This document shows positions 1 through 7,336 of a stretch of DNA of 64,000 bases, piece after piece (within the stretch, counting starts at the first letter, position 1; each line of letters starts with the position of its first letter). The DNA is from Desulfuromonas acetexigens. Lineage in GTDB: Bacteria; Desulfobacterota; Desulfuromonadia; Desulfuromonadales; Trichloromonadaceae. Where the stretch lies: the NCBI RefSeq assembly GCF_900111775.1, contig NZ_FOJJ01000001.1:62001-126000 (forward strand). The letters are read 5' to 3'. The notes beneath the pieces were generated by a model. It was not told where the DNA came from, made no database searches, and saw only the letters and a program-made list of their open reading frames with translations. A program made the translations under genes and the position numbers.

Positions 1-138
1 CGGCTGGCGGATCGCCTGTTGATTCTGCACAAGGGGGAAAAACGTTTCGAGGGAACGTCGGCGGAACTGGCCGCGACCTTCAATGTTCCTAGCATTGTCG
101 AGGGGTTCCTGAAAGCCATCGAGGTGAACGCGCCATGA
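1..138 (+). CDS. ABC transporter ATP-binding protein, C-terminal fragment (partial)
   Basis: An open frame enters from the left edge in frame 1 and stops at the TGA at 136-138, giving the last 45 residues. The stretch RLADRLLILHKG at the start resembles the region just after the H-loop of ABC ATPases, where the protein says which sites are handled and how the ATPase closes. The stop overlaps the ATG of the following permease (ATGA at 135-138), so the two are translationally coupled and very likely form one ABC-2 type exporter. The nucleotide-binding motifs lie outside the window, so the family call depends on this tail and on the neighbour. Confidence 0.7.
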   Translation, partial: RLADRLLILHKGEKRFEGTSAELAATFNVPSIVEGFLKAIEVNAP

Positions 139-944
139 ATAATGCCCTGGGAAGAATTTCGGCGCTGGCCCGGCTGGTGCTGGTCGACGGCATGCGCCGT
201 CATGCCCTGATGGGGCTGGTGCTTCTGGCCTTGGCGATCATCGTCAGCGGCCTTTTCTTTTTCGCCTTTGTCCCTCGCGACATCGGCCGGGTTTCGGTCG
301 ATTTCGTGGTGACTATTGGCTGGTGCGCCGGGATGGTCTTTCTGCTTTTTCACGCCGTGCAGGTGATGAGTTGGGGGGAAGATCGGCGGGTGATTCATAC
401 CCTGCTGGCTCATCCCCTGTCGCGTACCGATTACGTTCTCGGCGTCTTCGCCGGGCTTGCCGGCTTGCTGGTGTTGCTCAACGTTATCTTGGGGATCGCC
501 GGTTTCGGCGTTCTCTACCTGATCAAATCCTGGGTGGGGGTGGCGTTTTTCGCCCGCCTGGGCGTCTGGGAATATCTGCTCTCCTGGTGGGGGGTGCTGA
601 GCATCGAGGCGATGATCCTCGCCGTGATCGTACTCTTTTCGGGGATGATTCGTGGCGGCTTCACGGTGCTGCTGGTGACCCTTTCCTACTACCTCATCTG
701 TAACGGCCTGCCGGTCGCCCTGGAATTTTTCAAGGGCGGCTCCGAGTTGGTTCAAAAAGCCCTCGTGGGCATGACTCTGGTCTTCCCCAACTTTTCCCGC
801 TTCGATTACAAAGGGCTGGTGGTGGTCGCCAATCAGTGGCCCGCCGCCTCTTCCCTGCTGCTCAACCTGGCGTATGTCGTGCTCTATTGCGTGTTGACCC
901 TGACGCTCGCGGCGGGGATCTACGGCCGTCGGGATCTCAAATGA
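135..944 (+). CDS. ABC-2 type transporter permease
   Basis: This 269-aa protein has about six hydrophobic segments (roughly residues 24-48, 57-77, 103-128, 147-168, 172-193 and 243-263). That is the usual topology of an ABC-2 permease, which forms the membrane channel of an exporter or of a protein-assembly ABC transporter. It starts at an ATG overlapping the stop of the ATPase gene and ends in a 4-base overlap with the next gene. Because the cluster ends in a type IV pilin gene, it resembles the ATPase/permease pair PilH-PilI of Myxococcus pilus clusters. That link is inference from gene order, not from residues. The substrate is unknown. Confidence 0.75.
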   Translation: MNNALGRISALARLVLVDGMRRHALMGLVLLALAIIVSGLFFFAFVPRDIGRVSVDFVVTIGWCAGMVFLLFHAVQVMSWGEDRRVIHTLLAHPLSRTDYVLGVFAGLAGLLVLLNVILGIAGFGVLYLIKSWVGVAFFARLGVWEYLLSWWGVLSIEAMILAVIVLFSGMIRGGFTVLLVTLSYYLICNGLPVALEFFKGGSELVQKALVGMTLVFPNFSRFDYKGLVVVANQWPAASSLLLNLAYVVLYCVLTLTLAAGIYGRRDLK

Positions 945-1753
945 AAAAGTTCGTATTTATCCTTTGCCTAGTCCTCTATCTGGCGGTCTGGGGGTTGCAG
1001 GAAGGCAAATCCAACTGGAACGATTTTTATCTGTCGCCCGCCGCCCCGGCCCCCGTGCTGAAAATCGCCAGCGGCTATGGCAGCCATTTGACGGGCTTCG
1101 CTTTGTTCGTCAAGGTGGCCATCTTCGCCGGTGGACCCCTGAAAGACGTCGATGAGCTGAGTTACGCCGAGAATCTGGCGCAAAATTTCGAGGTCATGAC
1201 TGAGCTGTACCCGAAATTCATCGATCCCTATCACTATTGCCAGTCTTTTTTGGCTACTATTTCTCCCGAGTACGCCCAGCGGGCCAACGATATCCACGAA
1301 CGTGCGGTCAAGGAACATCCGAATGAAATGTATTATCCGTTTTTTCAGGCCTTCAACTACTTTTATTATTTGAATGAACCGGTGAAGGCCGCCGAACTGT
1401 TTTATAAAATGGCCAAGTTGCCCGAAGCCCCGTCCTGGTTCGGCACTCTGGCCGGAAAACTGATGGGGCGCGGCGGCAACCTTCTCGCCGGTCGGGATAT
1501 GCTGCAAGCCATGTTTGTGACCGAGCAGGATGAGTTCGTCAAAGACCGCTACCGGCGTGGCATCGATAATTTCAACCGAGCCATTGAGGTCCAGAAATCA
1601 CTGGACCGCTACCGGGAACACCAAGGCCAGGATGCCGCTACCCTTGAGGAACTGGTTCCGGAATATCTTCCCATCTTGCCGAGCCTCGAAGACGATTACA
1701 TTCTGGTATGGGAACCTCCGATGCTCCGTCTTAAAAACGCGCTGGACAAGTGA
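941..1753 (+). CDS. Membrane-anchored helical (TPR-like) protein of the pilin/ABC cluster
   Basis: I chose the ATG at 941, which overlaps the permease stop at 942-944 and opens with a clear signal-anchor (KKFVFILCLVLYLAVWG). This gives 270 aa. After the anchor the protein is mostly alpha-helical, rich in aromatic residues, with motifs such as EHPNEMYYPFFQAFNYFYYL and EPVKAAELFYKMAKLPEAP that look like divergent TPR helices. It probably faces the periplasm. Coupling to the ABC transporter and closeness to the pilin suggest a role in pilus biogenesis or stability, comparable in position to Myxococcus PilG. I do not recognise the family with certainty. Confidence 0.65.
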   Translation: MKKFVFILCLVLYLAVWGLQEGKSNWNDFYLSPAAPAPVLKIASGYGSHLTGFALFVKVAIFAGGPLKDVDELSYAENLAQNFEVMTELYPKFIDPYHYCQSFLATISPEYAQRANDIHERAVKEHPNEMYYPFFQAFNYFYYLNEPVKAAELFYKMAKLPEAPSWFGTLAGKLMGRGGNLLAGRDMLQAMFVTEQDEFVKDRYRRGIDNFNRAIEVQKSLDRYREHQGQDAATLEELVPEYLPILPSLEDDYILVWEPPMLRLKNALDK

Positions 1754-1822
1754 GCGGTTTGAGTCCCTTTCATCCCCTGCATCTCTGTAGTGCTTCAAAT
1801 TCACCCCTTCGAAAAGCCCAGC

Positions 1823-1850
1823 TGTGGTTCCTTGCGTCACCGCATTCAAC
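1823..1850. repeat. Degenerate copy of GCGGTTCCTGCGTCACCGC dyad repeat
   Basis: The spacer between the TPR-like gene and the pilin contains TGGTTCCTTGCGTCACCGCA. This matches the better-kept copies at 2589-2617 and 3584-3613 except for losses in the left arm. It is probably an eroded member of a small REP-like family. Confidence 0.5.
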
Positions 1851-1918
1851 GACATTTTGACTGCCCGACCTGATCACCCAGAATCTGAATGCCTCCTTTA
1901 CCGACCTGGAGTTTCCAC

Positions 1919-2521
1919 ATGCGGGTAAAATTCAGTAAATCCGAAGCAGGGTTCACGCTTGTTGAATTGCTGATTGTGGTCGCGATCATCGGCATTCTGG
2001 CGTCGATTGCCATTCCGCAACTTGCCAGCTATCGGGTTCGTAGTTTCAATGCCATGACGCATACCGATGTGCGTCACCTCTTGATGACACAGACTGCTTT
2101 TTTTATCGATTTCCAGGTCTATGGCGTCAGTGCGCAAGCGGCGAATCTGGCTGCCTTCGCTGGGTCCACCGGCGGCCCCGGCGCACGGGTCACAGGGCCG
2201 GCTGTCTTGGGGGCAATTCCAGGGATTACCGCTACGAATTTGGGTGGAAACGTCTGTGCAATGCCCCTTCGGCTCAGCAATAATGTATCTATGGTTGCCA
2301 CTACGGCGGTCGGCAACCTCTCCGTTTTTACCGGGGTGGCAAAGCATCTCAATGGCGATACTTATTTCGGTGTGGATAGCAATACGACCACCACCTTTTT
2401 TGACCGGGTTTTGGGTTCTGAAAGCATTCCGCTTGCGGCAGGGATTGAACCGCCGGCCACGAATGGTGACGACTTTACCGGGGTCATCGGTCCGAGCGGT
2501 AACGCTTGGCGTGTGCGTTAG
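1919..2521 (+). CDS. Type IV pilin (PilA-like prepilin)
   Basis: A class III signal peptide is plain: a short charged leader, then G|FTLVELLIVVAIIGILASIA. The glycine at the cut site is followed by Phe+1 and Glu+5, the residues needed by prepilin peptidase PilD and for filament assembly. Starting at the ATG at 1919 gives 200 aa and places GGAG (1908-1911) seven bases upstream; the open frame begins earlier but without a site. The mature part is about 190 aa, much longer than the short electron-conducting pilins of Geobacter, and has one cysteine and no C-terminal disulfide pair. It could be a major or a minor pilin. Short hairpin repeats lie on both sides. Confidence 0.9.
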   Translation: MRVKFSKSEAGFTLVELLIVVAIIGILASIAIPQLASYRVRSFNAMTHTDVRHLLMTQTAFFIDFQVYGVSAQAANLAAFAGSTGGPGARVTGPAVLGAIPGITATNLGGNVCAMPLRLSNNVSMVATTAVGNLSVFTGVAKHLNGDTYFGVDSNTTTTFFDRVLGSESIPLAAGIEPPATNGDDFTGVIGPSGNAWRVR

Positions 2522-2588
2522 CTGTTTCATTTCTTTCATCCCCTACATCCATCTAGAGCTTGAAGTCCACCACTCCGAAATGCATAAC

Positions 2589-2617
2589 GATGCGGTTCCT
2601 GCGTCACCGCATCCTAC
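2589..2617. repeat. REP-like dyad repeat, copy 2
   Basis: The segment reads CGATGCGGTTCCTGCGTCAC followed by CGCATCCTAC. The arms GATGCGGT and ACCGCATC are inverted repeats around TCCTGCGTC. A nearly identical copy lies at 3584-3613, and reverse-complement copies lie at 41335-41366 and 41445-41474. It sits between the pilin gene and a terminator-like hairpin. Confidence 0.8.
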
Positions 2618-2642
2618 GATTTTTTGACAGGTTGTAATGAAA

Positions 2643-2684
2643 ACGGCCCGGCTCTCATCTTGCGAGAGACCGGGCCGGTTCTAT
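2643..2684 (+). terminator. GC-rich hairpin with T-rich tail (terminator-like repeat, copy 1)
   Basis: The arms CGGCCCGGCTCTC and GAGAG-CCGGGCCG enclose a seven-base loop and are followed by GTTCTATTTT. It can terminate transcription from the pilin gene. The same hairpin recurs at 3637-3682 and 4413-4452, so it is also a dispersed repeat. Confidence 0.7.
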
Positions 2685-2694
2685 TTTGGCGGGG

Positions 2695-2787
2695 CAGGGG
2701 CGCAGCATGCTGCGCCCTTACAATCTCCGACCGTACGATTGTGGCGGGGTGGGACAGGGCGCATGCCACGCGCCCCTACGGCGGAAA
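2695..2787. repeat. Palindromic element around GCGCAGCATGCTGCGC
   Basis: The core GGGCGCAGCATGCTGCGCCC is a perfect palindrome. It is followed by a second, looser arm ending ATGCCACGCGCCCCTACGG. The same core recurs at 4472-4500, and a related palindrome lies between leuC and leuD at 37549-37597. Confidence 0.6.
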
Positions 2788-2852
2788 CCGGAATGGCGAT
2801 AGTTCTCTTGTCGTGCTACACTATTTTCGTGTACCACGAAAGGAGTTTGACG

Positions 2853-3086
2853 ATGGCGAATTTGACGATCACCGTGGATGATGAAGCCTTGAAGGCGGCA
2901 AGGATCAAGGCGCTGGCGCAAGGAACTTCGGTCAATGCTCTGCTGGGGGATTATCTCGCGGCCTATGCGGGGGTTCACAATCGGCACAAAGAGGCGGCGA
3001 GAAGGGTACTGCACCTCGCTGATCGCTGCCGGTCGCGGCGCGGGGAAGCGCGGTGGTCGCGGGATGAGCTGCACGAAAGGGGTTGA
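2853..3086 (+). CDS. Ribbon-helix-helix-type antitoxin
   Basis: The 77-aa product starts MANLTITVDDEALKAARIKA, a beta-strand followed by an amphipathic helix as in RHH/CopG-like DNA-binding antitoxins. The C-terminal half is basic and probably wraps the toxin. The ATG at 2853 has AGGAG at 2841-2845 seven bases upstream; the longer frame has no such site. The stop overlaps the start of the PIN toxin, the usual antitoxin-first order. It should bind and neutralise the toxin and repress the pair. Confidence 0.8.
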   Translation: MANLTITVDDEALKAARIKALAQGTSVNALLGDYLAAYAGVHNRHKEAARRVLHLADRCRSRRGEARWSRDELHERG

Positions 3087-3502
3087 TGATGCTGACCTTT
3101 TTCGATACCAACGTCCTCGTCTATCTGTTCGATACCGATTCCCCGGAAAAAGCCAACCGCGCCAGAGCCGTGTTTGGGGAGGCGGTCGAAGAGGGGCGTT
3201 TTGTCATCAGCACCCAGGTATTACAGGAGTTTTTCGTGACCGTAACGCGCAAACTTGCCGTTCCTCTATCGGTTGTCGATGCCGAGGAAGCGGTGCGCGG
3301 CTTTGCCGAACTGTCCGTGACGCCGGTGGATGTTCCGCAAGTCCTGGCGGCCATTGGGCGTTCCCGCACCATGCAAATATCTTTTTGGGATGCATTGATT
3401 ATTGAAGCCGCGTTGTCGGTCGGCGCTACCCGCCTGTTGACGGAGGATTTGCAACACGGTTGTCGATTCGATGGCTTGCGGATTGAAAATCCTTTTCTTT
3501 GA
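3086..3502 (+). CDS. vapC: VapC-type PIN-domain ribonuclease toxin
   Basis: PIN-domain signature acidic residues are present: FFDTNVLVYLFD near the N-terminus (first Asp), QEFF in the middle, and SFWDALIIEAA plus LLTEDLQHG near the C-terminus. With about 138 aa it has normal VapC length. Such toxins are magnesium-dependent RNases that cut tRNA or rRNA when freed from antitoxin. Two ATGs in a row (3086 and 3089) follow GAAAGGGG; the first overlaps the antitoxin stop (TGATG), the second has better spacing. The pair appears intact. Confidence 0.88.
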   Translation: MMLTFFDTNVLVYLFDTDSPEKANRARAVFGEAVEEGRFVISTQVLQEFFVTVTRKLAVPLSVVDAEEAVRGFAELSVTPVDVPQVLAAIGRSRTMQISFWDALIIEAALSVGATRLLTEDLQHGCRFDGLRIENPFL

Positions 3503-3583
3503 TGGCGTGAACTTGATGTAGCGACTTTATCCCCTTCATCCCCTTCATCCCTGAAAATCTTGAAGTTTTTCCAAAACGCTTAA

Positions 3584-3613
3584 CGATGCGGTTCCTGCGT
3601 CACCGCATCCTAC
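3584..3613. repeat. REP-like dyad repeat, copy 3
   Basis: This is an almost exact copy of 2589-2617, again placed just before the CCGGCCCGGCTCTC hairpin. The two units therefore travelled or were duplicated together. A short pyrimidine-rich CCCCTTCATCC repeat precedes it at about 3530-3550. Confidence 0.8.
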
Positions 3614-3636
3614 AATTTTTCAGCTGGTTGTCATGA

Positions 3637-3682
3637 AACCGGCCCGGCTCTCGTTTTCCGAGAGGCCGGGCCGGTTGTTTTT
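3637..3682 (+). terminator. Strong hairpin terminator after vapC (repeat copy 2)
   Basis: The arms CCGGCCCGGCTCTCG and CGAGAGGCCGGGCCGG pair perfectly around a short loop and are followed by TTGTTTTTT. This is a textbook rho-independent terminator for the VapC operon, and the reverse-strand toxin gene converges on it. Confidence 0.85.
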
Positions 3683-3698
3683 TACGGAGAGTGATCGT

Positions 3699-4085
3699 TT
3701 ACCATTCGGTGCGAACCGGGTAGCGCGTGATCTGGCTGTCCGGTGTCAGAATAATCAGGCTGTTGGCGATGGCCTGGCAAATGAGAATGCGGTCGAACGG
3801 GTCTTTGTGATATTCCGGCAGGCGGGAAAGCTGTAGTACGGCGGGTTCATCCAGGGGCAGGGTTTCAATCTGATGGCGTTTTCGCCAGTTATGGACAAAA
3901 TCGTGGGCCGGTTCGGGCAGGGGGAGCTTGCCTAACTTGTTCTTGACGATGATTTCCCAGGCAGAGGCCACGCTGAGGTAAACCTGATTCTCCGTGTTGG
4001 TGAAAAGCTGGCGGGCGTTTTGCGACAATTCGGGGGCATCGCTGATGAGCCACAAGAAGGCGCAGGTGTCGATCAGCAGGTTCAA
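3699..4085 (-). CDS. PIN-domain toxin of a second TA module
   Basis: This 128-aa PIN protein carries MNLLIDTCAFLWLISD (first catalytic Asp), ASAWEIIVKNKLGKL (conserved Glu) and KDPFDRILICQAI with TPDSQI (distal Asp residues). It is the branch of PIN toxins normally paired with Phd/YefM antitoxins. Its start overlaps the antitoxin stop by four bases (4082-4085). It is predicted to be an RNase that is inactive while bound to its partner. Confidence 0.88.
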   Translation of the reverse strand: MNLLIDTCAFLWLISDAPELSQNARQLFTNTENQVYLSVASAWEIIVKNKLGKLPLPEPAHDFVHNWRKRHQIETLPLDEPAVLQLSRLPEYHKDPFDRILICQAIANSLIILTPDSQITRYPVRTEW

Positions 4086-4330
4086 GGGTTTTCACCCGCG
4101 AAAGAGCGCAACATTTCGTCGGGAAGTTCCTCGAAAAAACTTTCCGGTACGCTGAACAGACCTTTGGCGAGTCCAATCGGCCTGGGTTTGTGTAGAGCGG
4201 GGGAATGCAACGAACGGATTTCCGCGATCGGACGGTTCCTGCGGCAGAGGAGAATTTTTTCCCCCTTTTCCAGTTTGTCGAGATACCGTCCGAGCTTGTT
4301 GTTTGCTTCATCAATGGAAAGTTTCAGCAT
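4082..4330 (-). CDS. Phd/YefM-family antitoxin
   Basis: The 82-aa protein begins MLKLSIDEANNKLGRYLDKL and continues with KGEKILLCRRNRPIAEI, the fold and motif order of Phd/YefM antitoxins (DNA-binding N-terminus, toxin-binding C-terminus). It precedes and overlaps the PIN toxin gene. It probably autorepresses the module. Confidence 0.88.
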   Translation of the reverse strand: MLKLSIDEANNKLGRYLDKLEKGEKILLCRRNRPIAEIRSLHSPALHKPRPIGLAKGLFSVPESFFEELPDEMLRSFAGENP

Positions 4331-4412
4331 TTATGCCCCCTTTGCAGGTCTTGATGAGAATCTTAAGCTACCCGGTGGTTTCCGTCAAGTTGCGGGGCCA
4401 GGACAGAATGTC

Positions 4413-4452
4413 CGCCCGGCTCTCATCTTCCGAGAGGCCGGGCCGTTTTGTT
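4413..4452 (+). repeat. Terminator-like hairpin, copy 3
   Basis: The same CCCGGCTCTC / GAGAGGCCGGG stem as at 2643 and 3637, followed on the + strand by TTTTGTTTT. Both flanking genes here lie on the - strand, and the - strand side has no good T-run. Its location fits a mobile or duplicated repeat better than a dedicated terminator. Confidence 0.65.
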
Positions 4453-4471
4453 TTGGCGGTGGTTGATCGAG

Positions 4472-4500
4472 GTAGGGGCGCAGCATGCTGCGCCCTTACA
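4472..4500. repeat. GCGCAGCATGCTGCGC palindrome, copy 2
   Basis: TAGGGGCGCAGCATGCTGCG plus CCCTTACA repeats the element at 2695-2722, again directly after the terminator-like hairpin. The order hairpin then palindrome is therefore repeated on both sides of the two toxin-antitoxin modules. Confidence 0.7.
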
Positions 4501-4540
4501 TCCCTGGACCGCACCGATGTGCGCCTGATTCGTCGGATTC

Positions 4541-7336
4541 CTACCCCCCCGTAACCAAGAACAACCCGACGGGAAGGGATTCGCCGAATTGGGCGACGCG
4601 GTCGGCTTCTTCGATGGGGATGCAGTCGCGTACGACGCGCAGCTGCTCGGGGCGGGCGCCTGATTCCTTGAGTTTGGCGAGGAGGGTTTCGCGCAGCTGG
4701 GGGGAAATATCCACGTCGCGCAGATCGGTGCGCCGCGCCGTCTGGACGAAGAGGGGGATGAGGGAGCTGTAGTCGCTCTGGCGCCAGTCGAGCGCGGCCA
4801 GTTCGCGGTAGGCCTTTTCTACCTCGCTCGGCGGCAGGATGCTGTCCGGCCCGGCGTAGAGGGGGACGCGGGCGAGGAGGCGTCCCAGCGCCCAGGCGTA
4901 AGGTTCGCGGTGCTTGAAGCGGGTGAAGCCGGCGAGCAGCTTCTTGACCAGCGACTGTTTCACCGTCAGCGGCAGGCGTTCGAGGGAGCCGAGCAGACGC
5001 ACCAGTTCCTGGGGGAGTTCCCGTCCCCCCTGCATCTGCCCCTGCAGCTTTTGGTAGATTTTTTCCTGGCGCTGGGCGTTGAGCCCTCCGGTGATGCGGC
5101 GCCAAAAGATGTGCCAATGGTCGAGGGCGGGTTTGTCGTCGGGGAAGGCCAGGCCGAGGCTGAAGAGCCGCCAGGCTTCTTCGATGCGGGTTTCGTCGAG
5201 GGCGACGCCGTAGCCGGGGCGCAGGGCGTAACCGGCGAGCTGGAGCCAGGCCAGCTCATGGGCGAGGCCGCGGTTGCGCCGGGTCATGCCCGCGGCCAGA
5301 GTCGGCCAGAGGCCGCGCAGGGTGAGGATGTCCCAGTTCTCGCGGGTGCTGCCGAGGGTCTCTTCGAGGCGGCGCAGAAGCTGGTTCGGCTTGAGTTCGG
5401 GGAAATCGGGGTCGAGTTTCTTGCCGTACAAGGCCTGAATCAGTCGCTGGGCCTCGGCAGCTTTGCCTTCGGCAGCCAGCGGTGCGGCGGGGAGGGTAAG
5501 CGGGGCTTCTTCGAGCAGACTTTTGCGCAGGTTGAAATCCAAACGCCAGCGGCCGGGGCCGCCTTCTTCCAGACAATGGAGCTGCAACAGCCCGAGCTCG
5601 TTGAGGGTGCATTCGAGATTGACCCGCAGGCGGTTGTTGGCCGGTTTCGGGCGGTCGAGGGGGAGGTGGATGGCGGTCTGCAAGGGGGGCAGGGGATGGA
5701 ATTCCTCCTCGTTCCACGCGACCACATCCCCGGGCCGATCCCCCCGGCGGCGGGCCGAGTAGTAGCACTGGAAGCGCACCGGCTGGTTGACCAGCAGATC
5801 GAAGGCCTGCTCGGAAAGGACGATGGTTTCGTGCGCCTCCATCCCCCGGGGGAGGACACAGATCAGGCTGTGTCCCTTTTTTTTCTGCTTCACTTCCAGG
5901 TAGAGGGCGTGGGCATGGCCGCCGGCGATGCGTTCACCGCCCTTGGGTTGGCGCAGCAGGAAGCCGTATTTGGCCGCGCCCTTGGCCACCGCCATGGCCA
6001 GGGAGTCGCTGGCGAGGACCGTCGGCCGCTCGCCCTCCTGCCAGGCGCCGAAAAGATCGGTAAGGCGCGCGCGCAGGGCCTCGGGGGTGACGGAGCCGCC
6101 GTTGTAGAGGACCGCGTCGATCCGCTGGCCATCGAGGAAGGCGGCGAGATGGCGGGTGACGGCGCTGTCGGCGGCGAAGGGCAGGCCCCATTCGCGCAGC
6201 CCACCGCTGCTCTTGCGTGGCCGGTCGGTGGCCGTGCACAACGGGAAGAAGCCTTCGACAATGCAGTCGCGCACCTCGCGGGCGCTGATTTTCGCGCTCA
6301 GGGTCGAGCCGAAGAGGCCGGAGCCGCTGCCGGCGACGGTGATGGGGAATTCGCGGCCGTCTTCCGGCGCCTCATCCCCAAGCAGGCGCTCTTTGAGATC
6401 GCGGGCCTGGGCGAGGAGCTGGTTCCATTGCCGCCCCGAGAGCTTGCCCTGGCCGCGCAACAGCTTCTGTTCAAGCAGATGCGCCAGGGTCAGGTCGATA
6501 TTGTCGCCGCCGAGGAGGATATGGTCGCTGACCGCCAGGCGGGTGAGGGCGAGGCCGATGGGGGAGTCGGCGGCCGCGCGCACCTCGAAGAGGCTGAGGT
6601 CGGTGGTGCCGCCGCCGATGTCGCAGACCAGCACCCGCGCCTGCTTTTCCGGCAGGCGGTCGAGGAGTTCCGCCAGCTGGGTGAGGTTGCGCCCCTCGTC
6701 GAGCCAGGCGTAAAAGGCCGCCTGCGGCTCCTCGATCAGGCGCAGGCTTTCGGGATAGCCGGCCAGCCGGGCCGCTTCGAGGGTCAGGCGCTGGGCGACC
6801 TCGTCGAAGGAGGCGGGGACGGTGATGACCACATCCTGATGCTCGAAGGCCGCCCGGGGATCGTCGGCGGCCATCAGCCGGTTCCAGTTTTCCTTGAAGC
6901 AGGCGAGATAGGCGCTGCTCACCTGGATCGGCGACAGGCGCTGCTCGGCCGGGATCTCCTCCGATTTCCAGGGGAGGATGGGGGCGTCGCGGTCGATATC
7001 GCCGTGGCAGAGCCAGGACTTGGCCGAACTGACCACCCGCCCTGGGCGCAGGGCGGTCTGGGCGCGGGCGAAGAGGCCGGGAATCCAGCCGGGGAAGGGG
7101 CCGGGATGGGGGCCGCTCGCGGGATCGAAGCCCGTCTCCCGCTCCGCCGCCGTCAGGGCGCAGAGGAAAGAGGGGAGCAGCTCGAAACGCCCGTGGCTCT
7201 CCGCCGATTCCCACTGGGGCAGGGCAAAGACGCGGATGCCCCGGCGCGGTTCCTTTTGATCGAGATAGGCGAGGACGCAGTTGGTGGTGCCGAGGTCGAT
7301 GCCGATGCTGTAACGGGGTTTACTGGGGACGGACAT
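4541..7336 (-). CDS. Hsp70-family ATPase with long C-terminal extension (DUF3731-type)
   Basis: A 931-aa protein begins with an actin/Hsp70 ATPase fold: phosphate-1 loop IGIDLGTTNCVLAY (about residues 11-24) and phosphate-2 loop VLVCDIGGGTTDLSLFEV. The remaining ~400 aa do not look like a DnaK peptide-binding domain and lack an EEVD-like end, matching the DUF3731 group of large Hsp70 relatives. I chose the ATG at 7336, which overlaps the upstream Hsp70 gene by 17 bp and has GGAG upstream; the first in-frame codon at 7372 lies deeper inside that gene. It is the last gene of a DUF2760-Hsp70-Hsp70 operon. Its client and cochaperones are unknown. Confidence 0.85.
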   Translation of the reverse strand: MSVPSKPRYSIGIDLGTTNCVLAYLDQKEPRRGIRVFALPQWESAESHGRFELLPSFLCALTAAERETGFDPASGPHPGPFPGWIPGLFARAQTALRPGRVVSSAKSWLCHGDIDRDAPILPWKSEEIPAEQRLSPIQVSSAYLACFKENWNRLMAADDPRAAFEHQDVVITVPASFDEVAQRLTLEAARLAGYPESLRLIEEPQAAFYAWLDEGRNLTQLAELLDRLPEKQARVLVCDIGGGTTDLSLFEVRAAADSPIGLALTRLAVSDHILLGGDNIDLTLAHLLEQKLLRGQGKLSGRQWNQLLAQARDLKERLLGDEAPEDGREFPITVAGSGSGLFGSTLSAKISAREVRDCIVEGFFPLCTATDRPRKSSGGLREWGLPFAADSAVTRHLAAFLDGQRIDAVLYNGGSVTPEALRARLTDLFGAWQEGERPTVLASDSLAMAVAKGAAKYGFLLRQPKGGERIAGGHAHALYLEVKQKKKGHSLICVLPRGMEAHETIVLSEQAFDLLVNQPVRFQCYYSARRRGDRPGDVVAWNEEEFHPLPPLQTAIHLPLDRPKPANNRLRVNLECTLNELGLLQLHCLEEGGPGRWRLDFNLRKSLLEEAPLTLPAAPLAAEGKAAEAQRLIQALYGKKLDPDFPELKPNQLLRRLEETLGSTRENWDILTLRGLWPTLAAGMTRRNRGLAHELAWLQLAGYALRPGYGVALDETRIEEAWRLFSLGLAFPDDKPALDHWHIFWRRITGGLNAQRQEKIYQKLQGQMQGGRELPQELVRLLGSLERLPLTVKQSLVKKLLAGFTRFKHREPYAWALGRLLARVPLYAGPDSILPPSEVEKAYRELAALDWRQSDYSSLIPLFVQTARRTDLRDVDISPQLRETLLAKLKESGARPEQLRVVRDCIPIEEADRVAQFGESLPVGLFLVTGG

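Noticed and set aside
2637-2852. N-terminal extension of the RHH antitoxin frame
   Set aside because: It is the translation of a terminator-like hairpin and a palindrome. The ATG at 2853 has the ribosome site.
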